Positions 45,503-54,258 of a stretch of 64,000 nucleotides of DNA are shown piece by piece. Origin of the DNA: Ignavibacteriales bacterium (GTDB lineage Bacteria; Bacteroidota; Ignavibacteria; Ignavibacteriales; Ignavibacteriaceae); contig CP054182.1 in assembly GCA_015709675.1 (NCBI GenBank), forward strand, positions 2,707,448 through 2,771,447. Direction: 5' to 3'. The notes under the pieces were generated by a model. That model was not told the origin of the DNA. It made no database searches and saw only the letters and a list, made by a program, of their open reading frames with translations. Position 1 is the stretch's first letter; the number at the start of each line of letters is the position of its first letter. The translations under genes and the position numbers were made by a program.

Positions 45503-46323
45503 TGAGATTAATTATTCAGCAGGATTACGAAAAAGTATCCAATTGGGCAGCACATTATGTCGCAATGAGGATAAAGGAATTTAACCCCAGCAAATCAAGA
45601 AGATTCGTCCTGGGCCTGCCAACAGGGTCCTCTCCCCTGGGGATGTACAAGCGTCTCATTGAACTAAATAAAGCTGGTGTGGTCTCATTCAAATATGTGA
45701 CTACTTTCAATATGGATGAATATGTGGGTCTTTCAGAATCTCACCCGCAGAGCTACCACTATTTTATGTTCAGCAATTTTTTCGATCATATTGACATAGA
45801 CCGCAGTTTTATTAACATTCTTAACGGAAATGCCTCTGATCTGAATGCCGAATGCAGAAATTATGAAAGCAAAATCAAGGATGCCGGCGGGATAAACCTT
45901 TTTATTGGAGGAATTGGAGCAGACGGGCATATTGCGTTTAATGAACCAGGGTCATCCCTCGGTTCAGTTACCCGGGTAAAGACGCTCACCAAGGATACCA
46001 TCATCGCGAATTCCCGCTTTTTTGATAATGACGTTCAGCAGGTTCCCAAAACTGCCTTAACCGTGGGTGTTAAAACCGTACTTGATTCTGAAGAGGTTAT
46101 GGTTCTAATAAGCGGTCATTCTAAAGCCCGTGCACTGGCAAAAGTGGTCGAAGAAGGTGTGAATCATATGTGGACCGTAAGTGCATTGCAGCTTCACCCG
46201 AAAAGTATCATAATCTGTGATGACGCTTCAACAGCTGAACTTAAGGTGGGTACGGTGAACTATTTTAAAGATATTGAGTCCCAAAATCTTGTTCCTGAGA
46301 CTCTGTTAACCGAACTACATTAA
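45502..46323 (+). CDS. nagB: Glucosamine-6-phosphate deaminase
   Basis: This enzyme converts glucosamine-6-phosphate to fructose-6-phosphate and ammonia. Its 273 residues match hexameric NagB. Catalytic residues are visible: Asp72 in [10 protein letters not shown], and Asp141, His143 and Glu148 in [16 protein letters not shown]. It follows the NFACT gene with a one-base overlap. Together with nagA on the opposite strand it forms the catabolic route for N-acetylglucosamine-6-phosphate. Confidence 0.95.
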   Translation: MRLIIQQDYEKVSNWAAHYVAMRIKEFNPSKSRRFVLGLPTGSSPLGMYKRLIELNKAGVVSFKYVTTFNMDEYVGLSESHPQSYHYFMFSNFFDHIDIDRSFINILNGNASDLNAECRNYESKIKDAGGINLFIGGIGADGHIAFNEPGSSLGSVTRVKTLTKDTIIANSRFFDNDVQQVPKTALTVGVKTVLDSEEVMVLISGHSKARALAKVVEEGVNHMWTVSALQLHPKSIIICDDASTAELKVGTVNYFKDIESQNLVPETLLTELH

Positions 46324-46349
46324 AATCTGACCAGATTTATGTAAAATCG

Positions 46350-46380
46350 TTGTAAAAAAGGCATAAATTACTTATTTTTG
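46350..46380 (+). promoter_or_regulatory. Candidate promoter of tRNA-Arg
   Basis: TTG at 46350-46352 and TATTTTTG at 46373-46380, an exact TAnnTTTG, are separated by 20 bp. Transcription would start a few bases before the tRNA 5' end at 46393. This is the best promoter match of this type in the window. Confidence 0.65.
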
Positions 46381-46392
46381 CAGGCTACAATT

Positions 46393-46466
46393 GCACCCGT
46401 AGCTTAATTGGATAGAGCATCTGACTACGGATCAGAAGGTTCGGGGTTCGACTCCCTGCGGGTGTA
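46393..46466 (+). tRNA. tRNA-Arg (anticodon ACG)
   Basis: A 74-nt cloverleaf. The acceptor stem GCACCCG/CGGGTGT has a G-U pair at its end and discriminator A. The anticodon stem TCTGA/TCAGA encloses loop CTACGGA, giving anticodon ACG. A34 of this tRNA is normally deaminated to inosine so that it can read CGU, CGC and CGA. No CCA is encoded. The enzyme for that change, TadA, is encoded immediately downstream. Confidence 0.97.
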
Positions 46467-46472
46467 CTCAGC

Positions 46473-46513
46473 AGCCCCTTATAAGAATAAAAGCATTATA
46501 AGGGGCTTTTTCT
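46473..46513 (+). terminator. Terminator after tRNA-Arg
   Basis: A 12-bp perfect stem AGCCCCTTATAA/TTATAAGGGGCT with an 11-nt loop is followed by TTTTTCTTTT. It lies 6 nt after the tRNA and before tadA. Confidence 0.88.
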
Positions 46514-46523
46514 TTTATGAACC

Positions 46524-46543
46524 GGATGCCTCCAGAGGCATCC
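46524..46543 (+). promoter_or_regulatory. Hairpin over the tadA ribosome-binding region
   Basis: GGATGCCT (46524-46531) and AGGCATCC (46536-46543) form a perfect 8-bp GC-rich stem with loop CCAG, ending 4 nt before the TTG start of tadA. There is no T run, so it does not look like a terminator. It would mask the translation-initiation region and may control tadA expression. Confidence 0.45.
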
Positions 46544-46547
46544 TCAG

Positions 46548-47030
46548 TTGGAAAGGCAGATATCTTCCTTGCTTTTTGAGGAAGTTCATTACAAATACAT
46601 GTTCAGAGCTCTTCAGGAAGCGGAAAAAGCCGCGGAGGCTGGTGATGTCCCCGTTGGAGCTATCATCGTAAAATCCGGGAGGATCATCGGGACGGGCTAT
46701 AATCAGATGAAATCTTTATCAGACGCGACGGCACATGCTGAGATGATCGCAATTACTGCCGCGGCCTCCTCGGTGCAATCCCAATTCCTTGAGGATTGTA
46801 CCCTTTATATTACCCTTGAACCCTGTGTAATGTGTACCGGCGCTATTCTTCTTTCCCGGATACCTGTAGTTTATTTTGCAGCTTTTGATCCGAAGTTTGG
46901 AGCAATGGGCTCTTTGTATAATATAGCTGCTGAAGGAAAAATGAACTTCATTCCCGAGATATTCTCAGGCATATATGAGAGAGAATCTTCAGAAATGCTT
47001 AAAAACTTCTTTTCGCAGAGGAGAAACTGA
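46548..47030 (+). CDS. tadA: tRNA-specific adenosine deaminase
   Basis: This zinc deaminase converts A34 of tRNA-Arg(ACG) to inosine. Zinc-site and catalytic residues are His63-Ala-Glu65 (HAE) and C93/C96 in LEPCVMCTGAI. The region DVPVGAIIV is also typical. The first in-frame start after a stop at 46518 is the TTG at 46548; the next Met (residue 18) would remove part of the first helix. It has 160 residues, normal for TadA. It lies 82 nt after its substrate tRNA gene. Confidence 0.94.
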   Translation: MERQISSLLFEEVHYKYMFRALQEAEKAAEAGDVPVGAIIVKSGRIIGTGYNQMKSLSDATAHAEMIAITAAASSVQSQFLEDCTLYITLEPCVMCTGAILLSRIPVVYFAAFDPKFGAMGSLYNIAAEGKMNFIPEIFSGIYERESSEMLKNFFSQRRN

Positions 47031-47062
47031 AAAATATGATGGGAATCTATCAATGAAACATT

Positions 47063-47070
47063 TAATTTTG
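47063..47070 (+). promoter_or_regulatory. Candidate -7 element for adk
   Basis: TAATTTTG matches TAnnTTTG exactly, 20 nt before the adk ATG. No TTG sits at the expected distance upstream, so the support is limited. Confidence 0.3.
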
Positions 47071-47090
47071 TTTTTGAAAATGGAGCTTTC

Positions 47091-47753
47091 ATGCGAATAA
47101 TCTTATTTGGTTCCCCTGGTGTCGGTAAGGGAACGCAGGCGAAAATTCTGAGCAATCAGCTCTCAATTCCTCATATTTCAACCGGCGATATCCTGAGAGA
47201 GGCAGTAAAAAATAAAACCTCACTGGGGATGAAAGCAAAAGAAATCATGGATGCCGGTGAACTGGTTCCTGATGAGGTAATGGTTGGGATAATTAAAGAC
47301 CGCCTTACTGATTCTGATTGCCATAAAGGGTTTATTCTTGATGGATTCCCAAGGACCATCAAACAGGCAGAAGCTCTTAACAAATTATTCATTGAACTCC
47401 ATATTACAGACTTTTTCCTCATTTCGCTAGAGGTTAATGAGGAAGAAATTATCCGCCGTTTAACCAACAGACGTGCATGCAAAGTCTGCAGCAACATTTT
47501 TAATTATAACGATATCGAAGGCAGAGAGACTTGTCCCACCTGTGGAGCAGAAAATAGCTTTTATCACAGGAAAGATGACAGAGAAGATGTTATACGGAAG
47601 CGTCTTGAAGTATTCCAGTCCACAACAAAGCCCGTGCTTGAATATTTCGCTGATAAGCAGAATGTCATTAGGATAGATGCACTTGAAACGATTGATAATG
47701 TTACAACGACCATCGTTACAAGATTGAATTCTCTGAATTCTAACTTACGGTAG
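47091..47753 (+). CDS. adk: Adenylate kinase (zinc-type LID)
   Basis: This enzyme equilibrates ATP and AMP with two ADP. It has 220 residues with P-loop GSPGVGKGTQ (7-16), NMP-binding segment ISTGDILREAV, DGFPRTIKQAE, and a long LID carrying a Cys4 site (C130, C133, C148, C151) that should bind zinc. The LID Arg segment is FYHRKDDREDVIRKRL. Its 3' end overlaps the convergent ABC-ATPase gene by 14 nt. Confidence 0.96.
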   Translation: MRIILFGSPGVGKGTQAKILSNQLSIPHISTGDILREAVKNKTSLGMKAKEIMDAGELVPDEVMVGIIKDRLTDSDCHKGFILDGFPRTIKQAEALNKLFIELHITDFFLISLEVNEEEIIRRLTNRRACKVCSNIFNYNDIEGRETCPTCGAENSFYHRKDDREDVIRKRLEVFQSTTKPVLEYFADKQNVIRIDALETIDNVTTTIVTRLNSLNSNLR

Positions 47754-48414
47754 TACTTTCAGAAATTCCTTTTTCGGTTAGTTTTAATACCCTGCCCCTG
47801 AAGTTTTTGAATAACTCATAATTATGAGTTGCAAAAATTACGGCTGTTCCCATTGCGTTGATCCTTTTAAACAACTCAAGTATTTCAGCTGAGGTTTCAG
47901 GATCCAGATTACCGGTCGGCTCATCTGCTATAATGAGTTTGGGATCATTAATTATCGCTCTGGCAATAGCTACCCTCTGCTGTTCACCCCCGGATAGTTC
48001 GTCCGGCATGCTTAGCCGTCTGTGGGAGAGACCTACTAGTTTTAGAACAGAATTAACTTTCTGCTTTATCTCCTTTGATGACTTCCCTGTTACTTCTGGA
48101 ATGAAAGATATATTATCCTGTACGCTGCGATCTTTGAGCAATTCAAATGATTGAAAGACGATTCCTATTTTACGCCTCAGAAAAGGCAGATCAGACGTGC
48201 GAAAGCCGGCAGTATTATATTCCGCGAATTGAATAAATCCTTCGGTTGGAAACTCTCTGAAATAGATTAACTTCAGTAACGTACTTTTCCCTATTCCGCT
48301 TTTCCCCGTGAGTACAAGGAATTCCCCTTCCTGAAGCTCAAAATTCAAATCATTAAGAATCACTCTGTCAGGCGGATAGACAAACGAAACATTATGAAAC
48401 TGCAGCAAAATCAT
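47740..48414 (-). CDS. FtsE-like ABC transporter ATP-binding protein
   Basis: This 224-residue ABC ATPase carries Walker [14 protein letters not shown], signature [15 protein letters not shown] and Walker [29 protein letters not shown] and the overall length resemble FtsE or LolD-type ATPases. No membrane partner (FtsX or LolCE) is adjacent. It overlaps pdxA by 4 nt at its start. If it is FtsE, it would regulate peptidoglycan hydrolases at division; the M23 and amidase proteins nearby may be relevant, but this is inference. Confidence 0.82.
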   Translation of the reverse strand: MILLQFHNVSFVYPPDRVILNDLNFELQEGEFLVLTGKSGIGKSTLLKLIYFREFPTEGFIQFAEYNTAGFRTSDLPFLRRKIGIVFQSFELLKDRSVQDNISFIPEVTGKSSKEIKQKVNSVLKLVGLSHRRLSMPDELSGGEQQRVAIARAIINDPKLIIADEPTGNLDPETSAEILELFKRINAMGTAVIFATHNYELFKNFRGRVLKLTEKGISESTTVS

Positions 48415-49382
48415 TTTTTCCCCAGAAGTTTAAGCGCCCATCTTACGGCTGAGATCATTGAAGAGGGATCTGCGATTCCCTTTCCGGCGATGGAAAATGC
48501 TGTACCATGATCCGGTGAAGTTCTTATATACGGAAGTCCGGCTGTAAAATTAACACCTTCCGAAAATGCGAAGAATTTAAAGGGAATCAGAAGCTGATCG
48601 TGATACGGTGAAAGTACCAGATCAAACTGCTCATACGTTCTGTTTCCAAAAAAACCATCAGCCGGAAAAGGTCCTTCGATATTAGGGTATTTATTTACAA
48701 AAGGTATCATAATATCCTGTTCCTCATGTCCGATATTGCCATTTTCACCGGCATGCGGATTCAAACCTAACAGCGCGATCCTGGGATTGTTCTTTCCAAG
48801 TTTATCATGCAAAACCTCATTCAACAGGATATACTTATTCTCCAGAAGTTCAGGTGTTATCATATCAGGTACAAATGAAAGCGGCTCATGAATGGTAAGA
48901 AGCGCTCCAATCATTTTGGAAGAGAGAAACATCATTGAGAAATTCTGAATACCGGAAAGAAAAGCAAGAAGCTCAGTATGTCCTGGAAAATCGGAACCTG
49001 CCGATTTTATCGCTTCCTTCGAAATGGGTGCCGTCACTAATACAGATCTGGATATATCTGAACAGACTATATCGTGGGCTTTATAGATTGCTTCTAAAGC
49101 AACACGGCCGGTGTCCGGAGAATGAATACCAGGCTTAACCGGTGCTGATTGGATAGAATTGATAATGATGGTTTCATGAAGATTAAGAGACGGATCATAA
49201 GAATCAGTAACATAAAATTTTGCTGATTCAGTATATCTCTTAATTTCGGGTATAAAAACATCAGCAGGACCGGTTATGATAACCTGATGTTTTTTCGTCA
49301 GATTTTCTTTCTGAATAGTTCTGGCGATAATTTCAGGCCCGATACCTGCGATATCTCCGCATGAAAAGACAATTTTATCCAT
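48411..49382 (-). CDS. pdxA: 4-hydroxythreonine-4-phosphate dehydrogenase
   Basis: This is the pyridoxal-phosphate pathway enzyme (DXP-dependent route). Its 323 residues show CGDIAGIGPEI at the N-terminus, the metal-binding His in FPGHTELLA, and GLNPHAGENGNIGHEE with the second conserved His, followed by GPFPADGFF. These match PdxA. It lies 5 nt after the T9SS M23 gene and overlaps the ABC-ATPase by 4 nt. pdxJ is not in the window. Confidence 0.92.
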   Translation of the reverse strand: MDKIVFSCGDIAGIGPEIIARTIQKENLTKKHQVIITGPADVFIPEIKRYTESAKFYVTDSYDPSLNLHETIIINSIQSAPVKPGIHSPDTGRVALEAIYKAHDIVCSDISRSVLVTAPISKEAIKSAGSDFPGHTELLAFLSGIQNFSMMFLSSKMIGALLTIHEPLSFVPDMITPELLENKYILLNEVLHDKLGKNNPRIALLGLNPHAGENGNIGHEEQDIMIPFVNKYPNIEGPFPADGFFGNRTYEQFDLVLSPYHDQLLIPFKFFAFSEGVNFTAGLPYIRTSPDHGTAFSIAGKGIADPSSMISAVRWALKLLGKK

Positions 49383-49387
49383 TCAGT

Positions 49388-51676
49388 CTATTTGAGATAA
49401 AGCAGTTTTACTGTCCGGGTACCTGAAAGAGTTTCAAATCTTGCAACATAAGTTCCGCTCACCAGATTTCCCGGTTCAGTGCTGAAATCAAGATTTACTT
49501 CATGAAAGCCCTCACTGAATATCCGGTCTGCAGCAGTATAGACCATCTCGCCCAGAACATTATAGAGGGATATTTTTACTTTCCCGGCAGAAGGATTAAA
49601 AAACATTAACTTTGTTGATGGATTAAATGGATTCGGATAATTCTGATAAACCTCAAAAACTTTTTTAGCTATCGGTTCATCAAATTCTTCAACCGGAGTT
49701 GCGGGATAGAAAAAGTTTAACAGATCAGCCATGAATTGGGTACGCAATGATTTCGAGCCAATGGATTCAAAAGGAAATCCCAGGTAAATCAGTTTTGCCT
49801 GCTGAGCGGACTGACCAAATGTACCCCGGAAATAGATTCCTGCCGGCTTTGTTACATTATACTTTATAAACTCAATTGCTCCCGGTTCACCCATAATAAC
49901 ATCGGGTGCATCCTCAATATATGGTGACCCCTGTGAGGTAAGTCCGAACGGAATTAATGCACTGCTGAACATACCCGTAGAATCAGAAACAATGGCATAA
50001 TTGAGATTTGCATCACCATCTATATACTGAATCTTCAGATAGTCTTTCATAAAATTAATAAGAGAACTATCCTGAGCGCCATACTGATACAGATTTTGCG
50101 CAATTTCTGAACCTGAGAGAAAGAGGTTTCCTCCCCCCTCAAGAAATGACTTCAAAGCATTCATTTCTGTGGAATCAAAAAAAGCTGCTGACGGATATTC
50201 ATCACCGCTCAACCAGAAGACCGTCTGATAACCGGATAAGTTAATTTCCCCGTTCCGTATTTGAGAGTGATGTGCAGTTTCAAAAGTAAAATTACCTGAT
50301 TCCGCAAAACGGATTATAAAATCATGATATGCCAGATTATAACTTCCTCCGCTTAAGAATCTGTTAAACCCGTCAACTATGAGAATCTTCCTACCGTCAT
50401 TTATTGTACGAATACCATAGACATCTGACTGTATTGAAAGATTGGCAGGATTAGCAGTATCAACTGCATATATTTTTAAATACAGTGGATTAGGCAGCCC
50501 GTATGAATATGTACGGTTATTTACCATAGCAGTCAGTGTATTTTCCGACTCACGAATCTGGAAAGTATTTCCATCATTACTGTAGTGTATTCTGAATCCA
50601 CGCAAATCACCATCTCCCGGCGGTGTCCATGTCATGGTAAAATAAACAGTGGAATCTTTTAAGATTGACTTTAACAGCGGCTGGGCCGGAGGTGTAAGGT
50701 CTGCCGGTGCTGTGGTTACCGGAATAAAAACAGTATCGCCATTACCTCTGCTGTCATAAGTGAAAACCATGACTTTATAATTGCCATACGGAAATGCATC
50801 TGCGTCAAAAAAGCTATTGCCAACTATCTGGCTGGAGGCGACTGAAGAAGCGCCGCTTCCGTTTGTCACAATATACACATGTTTACTGGTATTGGATTCA
50901 GGACGATAATAATTCACATTAACATACTGATCTCTCGGAATGTTGTAATACTTGAATCTGAGTCCGTTATCCGGAGGAGTAAATATTACAGTCTGGCCGT
51001 CTTCCGAAAGAATTTTATACCCGATTTCATAAGTGCCATTATTAAAAGTTGCGCTGGTTGTACCGTTTGTTTCTTCAACATGGGCTATTATATCAACCTT
51101 TCCTCCCAGATTACCTGCCGGAAGCTGTAGATCACTGTTATCACGGAAAAATTTAACATAGCGGATATATGGCTTCCAGGGATCATTATACGGTACTAAA
51201 CCCCCGTCAGGTCTCAGGGAATTTATCTGAGCTGCTGTTTGAGTTGTCCCGAACCGGTATTCAATAAGATGAACATGATCTATGGCAATAGTAGAAATTT
51301 GCTGACCGGCGGAAATTGCCTGTCCGACACTTAGACCCGCAACAGGACGTGTATGATAATATGTAAGCATTTTCGTCTGACCATTAATCGTAGAATTAAT
51401 TCTTACATACGAATCGTATCCTGTATTGCCATCATCAAAAGCGGCACCAACAACTCCTCCAAGTACAGCATATACCGGAGTTCCAGCACCGCCGGAGATA
51501 TCCGTCCCGTTATGATAATGACCTTCTGCGCTGGTGCTTCTGTATTCACCAAAAGAGCCGCCGACCTGCTTTTGTACATTGCCGGGATTTGTGGGCCAGG
51601 GATACTTTGTGGTATCCTGGCCTGATAAGGTAAGCTGAATACAGAGAACTATGAGTGCCGGGAGTAATAGTTTCAT
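49388..51676 (-). CDS. Secreted M23-type peptidase with T9SS sorting domain
   Basis: This 762-residue exported protein has a signal peptide ending TLSGQ. A LytM/M23 domain lies at about 45-145, with zinc residues His55 and Asp59 in HNGTD, His134 and His136 in DHVHL, and His108. It is followed by beta-sandwich segments, one fibronectin type III-like (LKIYAVDTANPANL region). The C-terminal 80 residues start YQNYPNPFNPSTKLMF and form a type A T9SS sorting domain. It is likely surface-exposed or released. It starts 3 nt after rho. Confidence 0.88.
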   Translation of the reverse strand: MKLLLPALIVLCIQLTLSGQDTTKYPWPTNPGNVQKQVGGSFGEYRSTSAEGHYHNGTDISGGAGTPVYAVLGGVVGAAFDDGNTGYDSYVRINSTINGQTKMLTYYHTRPVAGLSVGQAISAGQQISTIAIDHVHLIEYRFGTTQTAAQINSLRPDGGLVPYNDPWKPYIRYVKFFRDNSDLQLPAGNLGGKVDIIAHVEETNGTTSATFNNGTYEIGYKILSEDGQTVIFTPPDNGLRFKYYNIPRDQYVNVNYYRPESNTSKHVYIVTNGSGASSVASSQIVGNSFFDADAFPYGNYKVMVFTYDSRGNGDTVFIPVTTAPADLTPPAQPLLKSILKDSTVYFTMTWTPPGDGDLRGFRIHYSNDGNTFQIRESENTLTAMVNNRTYSYGLPNPLYLKIYAVDTANPANLSIQSDVYGIRTINDGRKILIVDGFNRFLSGGSYNLAYHDFIIRFAESGNFTFETAHHSQIRNGEINLSGYQTVFWLSGDEYPSAAFFDSTEMNALKSFLEGGGNLFLSGSEIAQNLYQYGAQDSSLINFMKDYLKIQYIDGDANLNYAIVSDSTGMFSSALIPFGLTSQGSPYIEDAPDVIMGEPGAIEFIKYNVTKPAGIYFRGTFGQSAQQAKLIYLGFPFESIGSKSLRTQFMADLLNFFYPATPVEEFDEPIAKKVFEVYQNYPNPFNPSTKLMFFNPSAGKVKISLYNVLGEMVYTAADRIFSEGFHEVNLDFSTEPGNLVSGTYVARFETLSGTRTVKLLYLK

Positions 51677-51678
51677 GA

Positions 51679-52932
51679 TCAGCTATTCATATTAGCAAGG
51701 AACTCTTTATTATTTCTTGTGCCCTTCATGCGGTCAAGGAGAAACTCCATCGCTTCAATGGAACTGAGTTCGCTGAGGATTTTACGAAGAATCCATACTT
51801 TCTGAAGATCTTCTTCAGACATGAGCAGTTCTTCTTTTCTGGTGCCTGATTTGTTAACATCAATTGCCGGAAAGATTCTTCTGTCGGAAAGATCTCTGTC
51901 AAGTACCAGTTCCATATTACCGGTTCCTTTGAATTCTTCAAAGATAACATCATCCATTCTGCTACCAGTTTCAATAAGAGCCGTAGCAATAATGGTAAGA
52001 CTTCCTCCGTCTTCGGTATTTCTTGCAGCACCAAAAAATCTTTTTGGTTTCTGAAGTGCATTTGAATCCACACCGCCCGAGAGAATTCTGCCTGAATGAG
52101 GCATTACTACGTTATTAGCACGTGCAAGTCTGGTGATGGAATCAAGAAGAATAATCACATCTTCATTTGATTCTACCATTCTTTTTGCTTTTTCAATAAC
52201 CATGTCAGCAACCTGGACGTGACGGTCAGCAGGCTCGTCGAATGTAGAACTTATTACTTCGGCTTTAACACTGCGTTCCATATCCGTAACTTCTTCCGGG
52301 CGCTCGTCAATCAGGAGTATGATAAGTTTTGCTTCAGGATGATTTCTGGTAATGGAGTTTGCAATTTTCTGCAGAAGAATGGTCTTTCCGCTTTTAGGAG
52401 GAGCTACGATGAGACCTCTCTGCCCTTTACCAATCGGCGCGAGAAGATCCATTACGCGCATGGAATATTCACCGGGTACGGTTTCGAGAGTCAGTTTGTT
52501 TGTGGGATATACAGGGATGAGGTTGTCAAAAAGTGTTCTTTCTCTTACTTCGGAAGGATCTTTTCCGTTTACCGCTTCAACGCGGAGAAGGGCAAAGAAC
52601 CGTTCTCCTTCCTTCGGAGGACGTACCTGACCGCTGACAAAGTCACCGGTACGAAGCATGAATTTTTTAATCTGTGAAGGAGATACATATATATCATCAG
52701 GTGAAGGAAGGTAATTGTAGTCCTTTGAACGGAGAAAGCCGTATCCATCGCCAAGAACTTCAAGTACTCCCCTCGAAAAAGTTAAGCCGTCTTTTGATGT
52801 CTGGGCTTCCAGTATTTTGAGAATTAATTCCTGTTTTCTTAAGTCACTGTAGCCGGTTATGCTTAAATCTTTTGATATCTGATAGAGTTCGACGATCTTT
52901 TTAGATTGCAGTTCTGCAATATCCATTGGCAT
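51679..52932 (-). CDS. rho: Transcription termination factor Rho
   Basis: This hexameric RNA helicase terminates transcription. Its 417 residues carry an N-terminal helix bundle, an RNA-binding cold-shock-like domain ([20 protein letters not shown]) and the ATPase core with [19 protein letters not shown] (Walker A), [16 protein letters not shown] and [14 protein letters not shown]. It has no long insert. The ATG at 52932 is followed two codons later by another ATG. It lies in a 42-nt gap after folC. Confidence 0.97.
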   Translation of the reverse strand: MPMDIAELQSKKIVELYQISKDLSITGYSDLRKQELILKILEAQTSKDGLTFSRGVLEVLGDGYGFLRSKDYNYLPSPDDIYVSPSQIKKFMLRTGDFVSGQVRPPKEGERFFALLRVEAVNGKDPSEVRERTLFDNLIPVYPTNKLTLETVPGEYSMRVMDLLAPIGKGQRGLIVAPPKSGKTILLQKIANSITRNHPEAKLIILLIDERPEEVTDMERSVKAEVISSTFDEPADRHVQVADMVIEKAKRMVESNEDVIILLDSITRLARANNVVMPHSGRILSGGVDSNALQKPKRFFGAARNTEDGGSLTIIATALIETGSRMDDVIFEEFKGTGNMELVLDRDLSDRRIFPAIDVNKSGTRKEELLMSEEDLQKVWILRKILSELSSIEAMEFLLDRMKGTRNNKEFLANMNS

Positions 52933-52974
52933 TTTGTTTACCTTTTCCTCTTTCGGTTGTTGGTTAAGTTAATG

Positions 52975-54258
52975 TTAAATAAAAATCTGTTTTTGGTTCT
53001 TTAAATACGATTTAAACGCGCCGAGTAAGTACATACTGCCGGTCACTGCAAAAGCATCATCTGGCCTGGCGCTGCTGAAAATGTTCCTGAAAAAATCTTC
53101 CGGTGATGAGAGTTCGGTTACGGTAAAACCCTTTGCATGTGCAATTTCCTTCATCTGGCTCATCTTCATTCCCCTTTCGAATTCCAATTCATGAAGAATC
53201 AGGTGGCTGCTCACCGTACGCAACTCTGAAAGCATTTCGTCTGCATTCTTATCTGATAATGATGTGAAAACAATGGAAAGATTTAATTTATTAGTTAATT
53301 GTGATTTTATCTGGTTTACAAATGCGGTTATACCGGCGGGATTATGGGCAGAATCCAGTATCAGAAGGGGTGAATTTGAAAGCACTTCAAATCTGCCTTC
53401 CAAACCCGTATTTTTAATTACATTTTGTATTCCACGTTTAAAGACTGACAAATCCTGAAGATTTAAAACCTTCCGGATGCTTAAAATGGCTAAAGCTGAA
53501 TTAATAAACTGATGTTGACCCTTAACGGGGGGAACAATACCTGACAAAATTAAACTGTCGCTGTAAAAATCATACTTTTCCGGATAAATTGCAACATTTC
53601 TTTTAATTTCAAATATTTCTGTTTTTTTCTCCGTGGCTATCCGTTTTAGCTCAGAGAGACCCTCATCCGGAATATCACCCAAAAATAAAGGAATTCCTGT
53701 CTTGATAATCCCCCCCTTTTCTCTGGCAATCTCAGTGAGAGAATTACCCAGAATAGAGGTATGTTCAAGTGAGATCGAAGTAATGATTGAAGCCAGAGGG
53801 GTTAATAAATTGGTTGAATCGAGTCTTCCCCCAAGGCCGGTCTCAATCGCGGCAATTTCGACTCCCCTATCCCTGAAATAGCAAAAACCGAGAACAGTTG
53901 TTACCTCAAAAAAAGTGAGCCCGGTTTTATGGATATAGTCCTTATGTTTTACCCAGAAGTCCTTAATATAGGAATCCTCGATTTCAACACCATTAACCTT
54001 TATCCTCTCATTAAATCTGACAAAATGGGGGGAGGTATAAAGTCCTGTTTTGAATCCCGCCTCCATAAGGATACTGGCCAGGAAGGAGGTTGTACTCCCT
54101 TTCCCGACCGAACCAGCAATATGGAAAGATTTGAATGCATTTTGGGGATTACCCGTCCGATCAAGAAACTCTCTGGTCGGGTCCAGAGAAAGCTTAATTC
54201 CACGGTTTCGAAGGTTAAATAACTCTTCCGGATTGAATCCGGAATCTTCTGAGGTCAA
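52975..54258 (-). CDS. folC: Folylpolyglutamate synthase/dihydrofolate synthase
   Basis: This Mur-ligase-like enzyme adds glutamate to dihydropteroate and folates. The P-loop is HIAGSVGKGSTTSFLA, then TGLYTSPHFVRFNERIKVNG, AAIETGLGGRLDSTN and LILDSAHNPAGI. At 427 residues it matches bacterial FolC. It starts at a TTG that overlaps the pyrD stop codon by 4 nt. folP lies about 11 kb away on the same strand. Confidence 0.93.
   Translation of the reverse strand: MTSEDSGFNPEELFNLRNRGIKLSLDPTREFLDRTGNPQNAFKSFHIAGSVGKGSTTSFLASILMEAGFKTGLYTSPHFVRFNERIKVNGVEIEDSYIKDFWVKHKDYIHKTGLTFFEVTTVLGFCYFRDRGVEIAAIETGLGGRLDSTNLLTPLASIITSISLEHTSILGNSLTEIAREKGGIIKTGIPLFLGDIPDEGLSELKRIATEKKTEIFEIKRNVAIYPEKYDFYSDSLILSGIVPPVKGQHQFINSALAILSIRKVLNLQDLSVFKRGIQNVIKNTGLEGRFEVLSNSPLLILDSAHNPAGITAFVNQIKSQLTNKLNLSIVFTSLSDKNADEMLSELRTVSSHLILHELEFERGMKMSQMKEIAHAKGFTVTELSSPEDFFRNIFSSARPDDAFAVTGSMYLLGAFKSYLKNQKQIFI

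Noticed and set aside
46323-46338. Small AT-rich hairpin after nagB (AAATCT/AGATTT)
   Set aside because: Only 6 bp, AT-rich, and no T run; not a credible terminator.
46408-46671. Open frame running through tRNA-Arg into tadA
   Set aside because: It overlaps the tRNA and terminator and is in a different frame from the well-supported tadA; its translation resembles nothing known.
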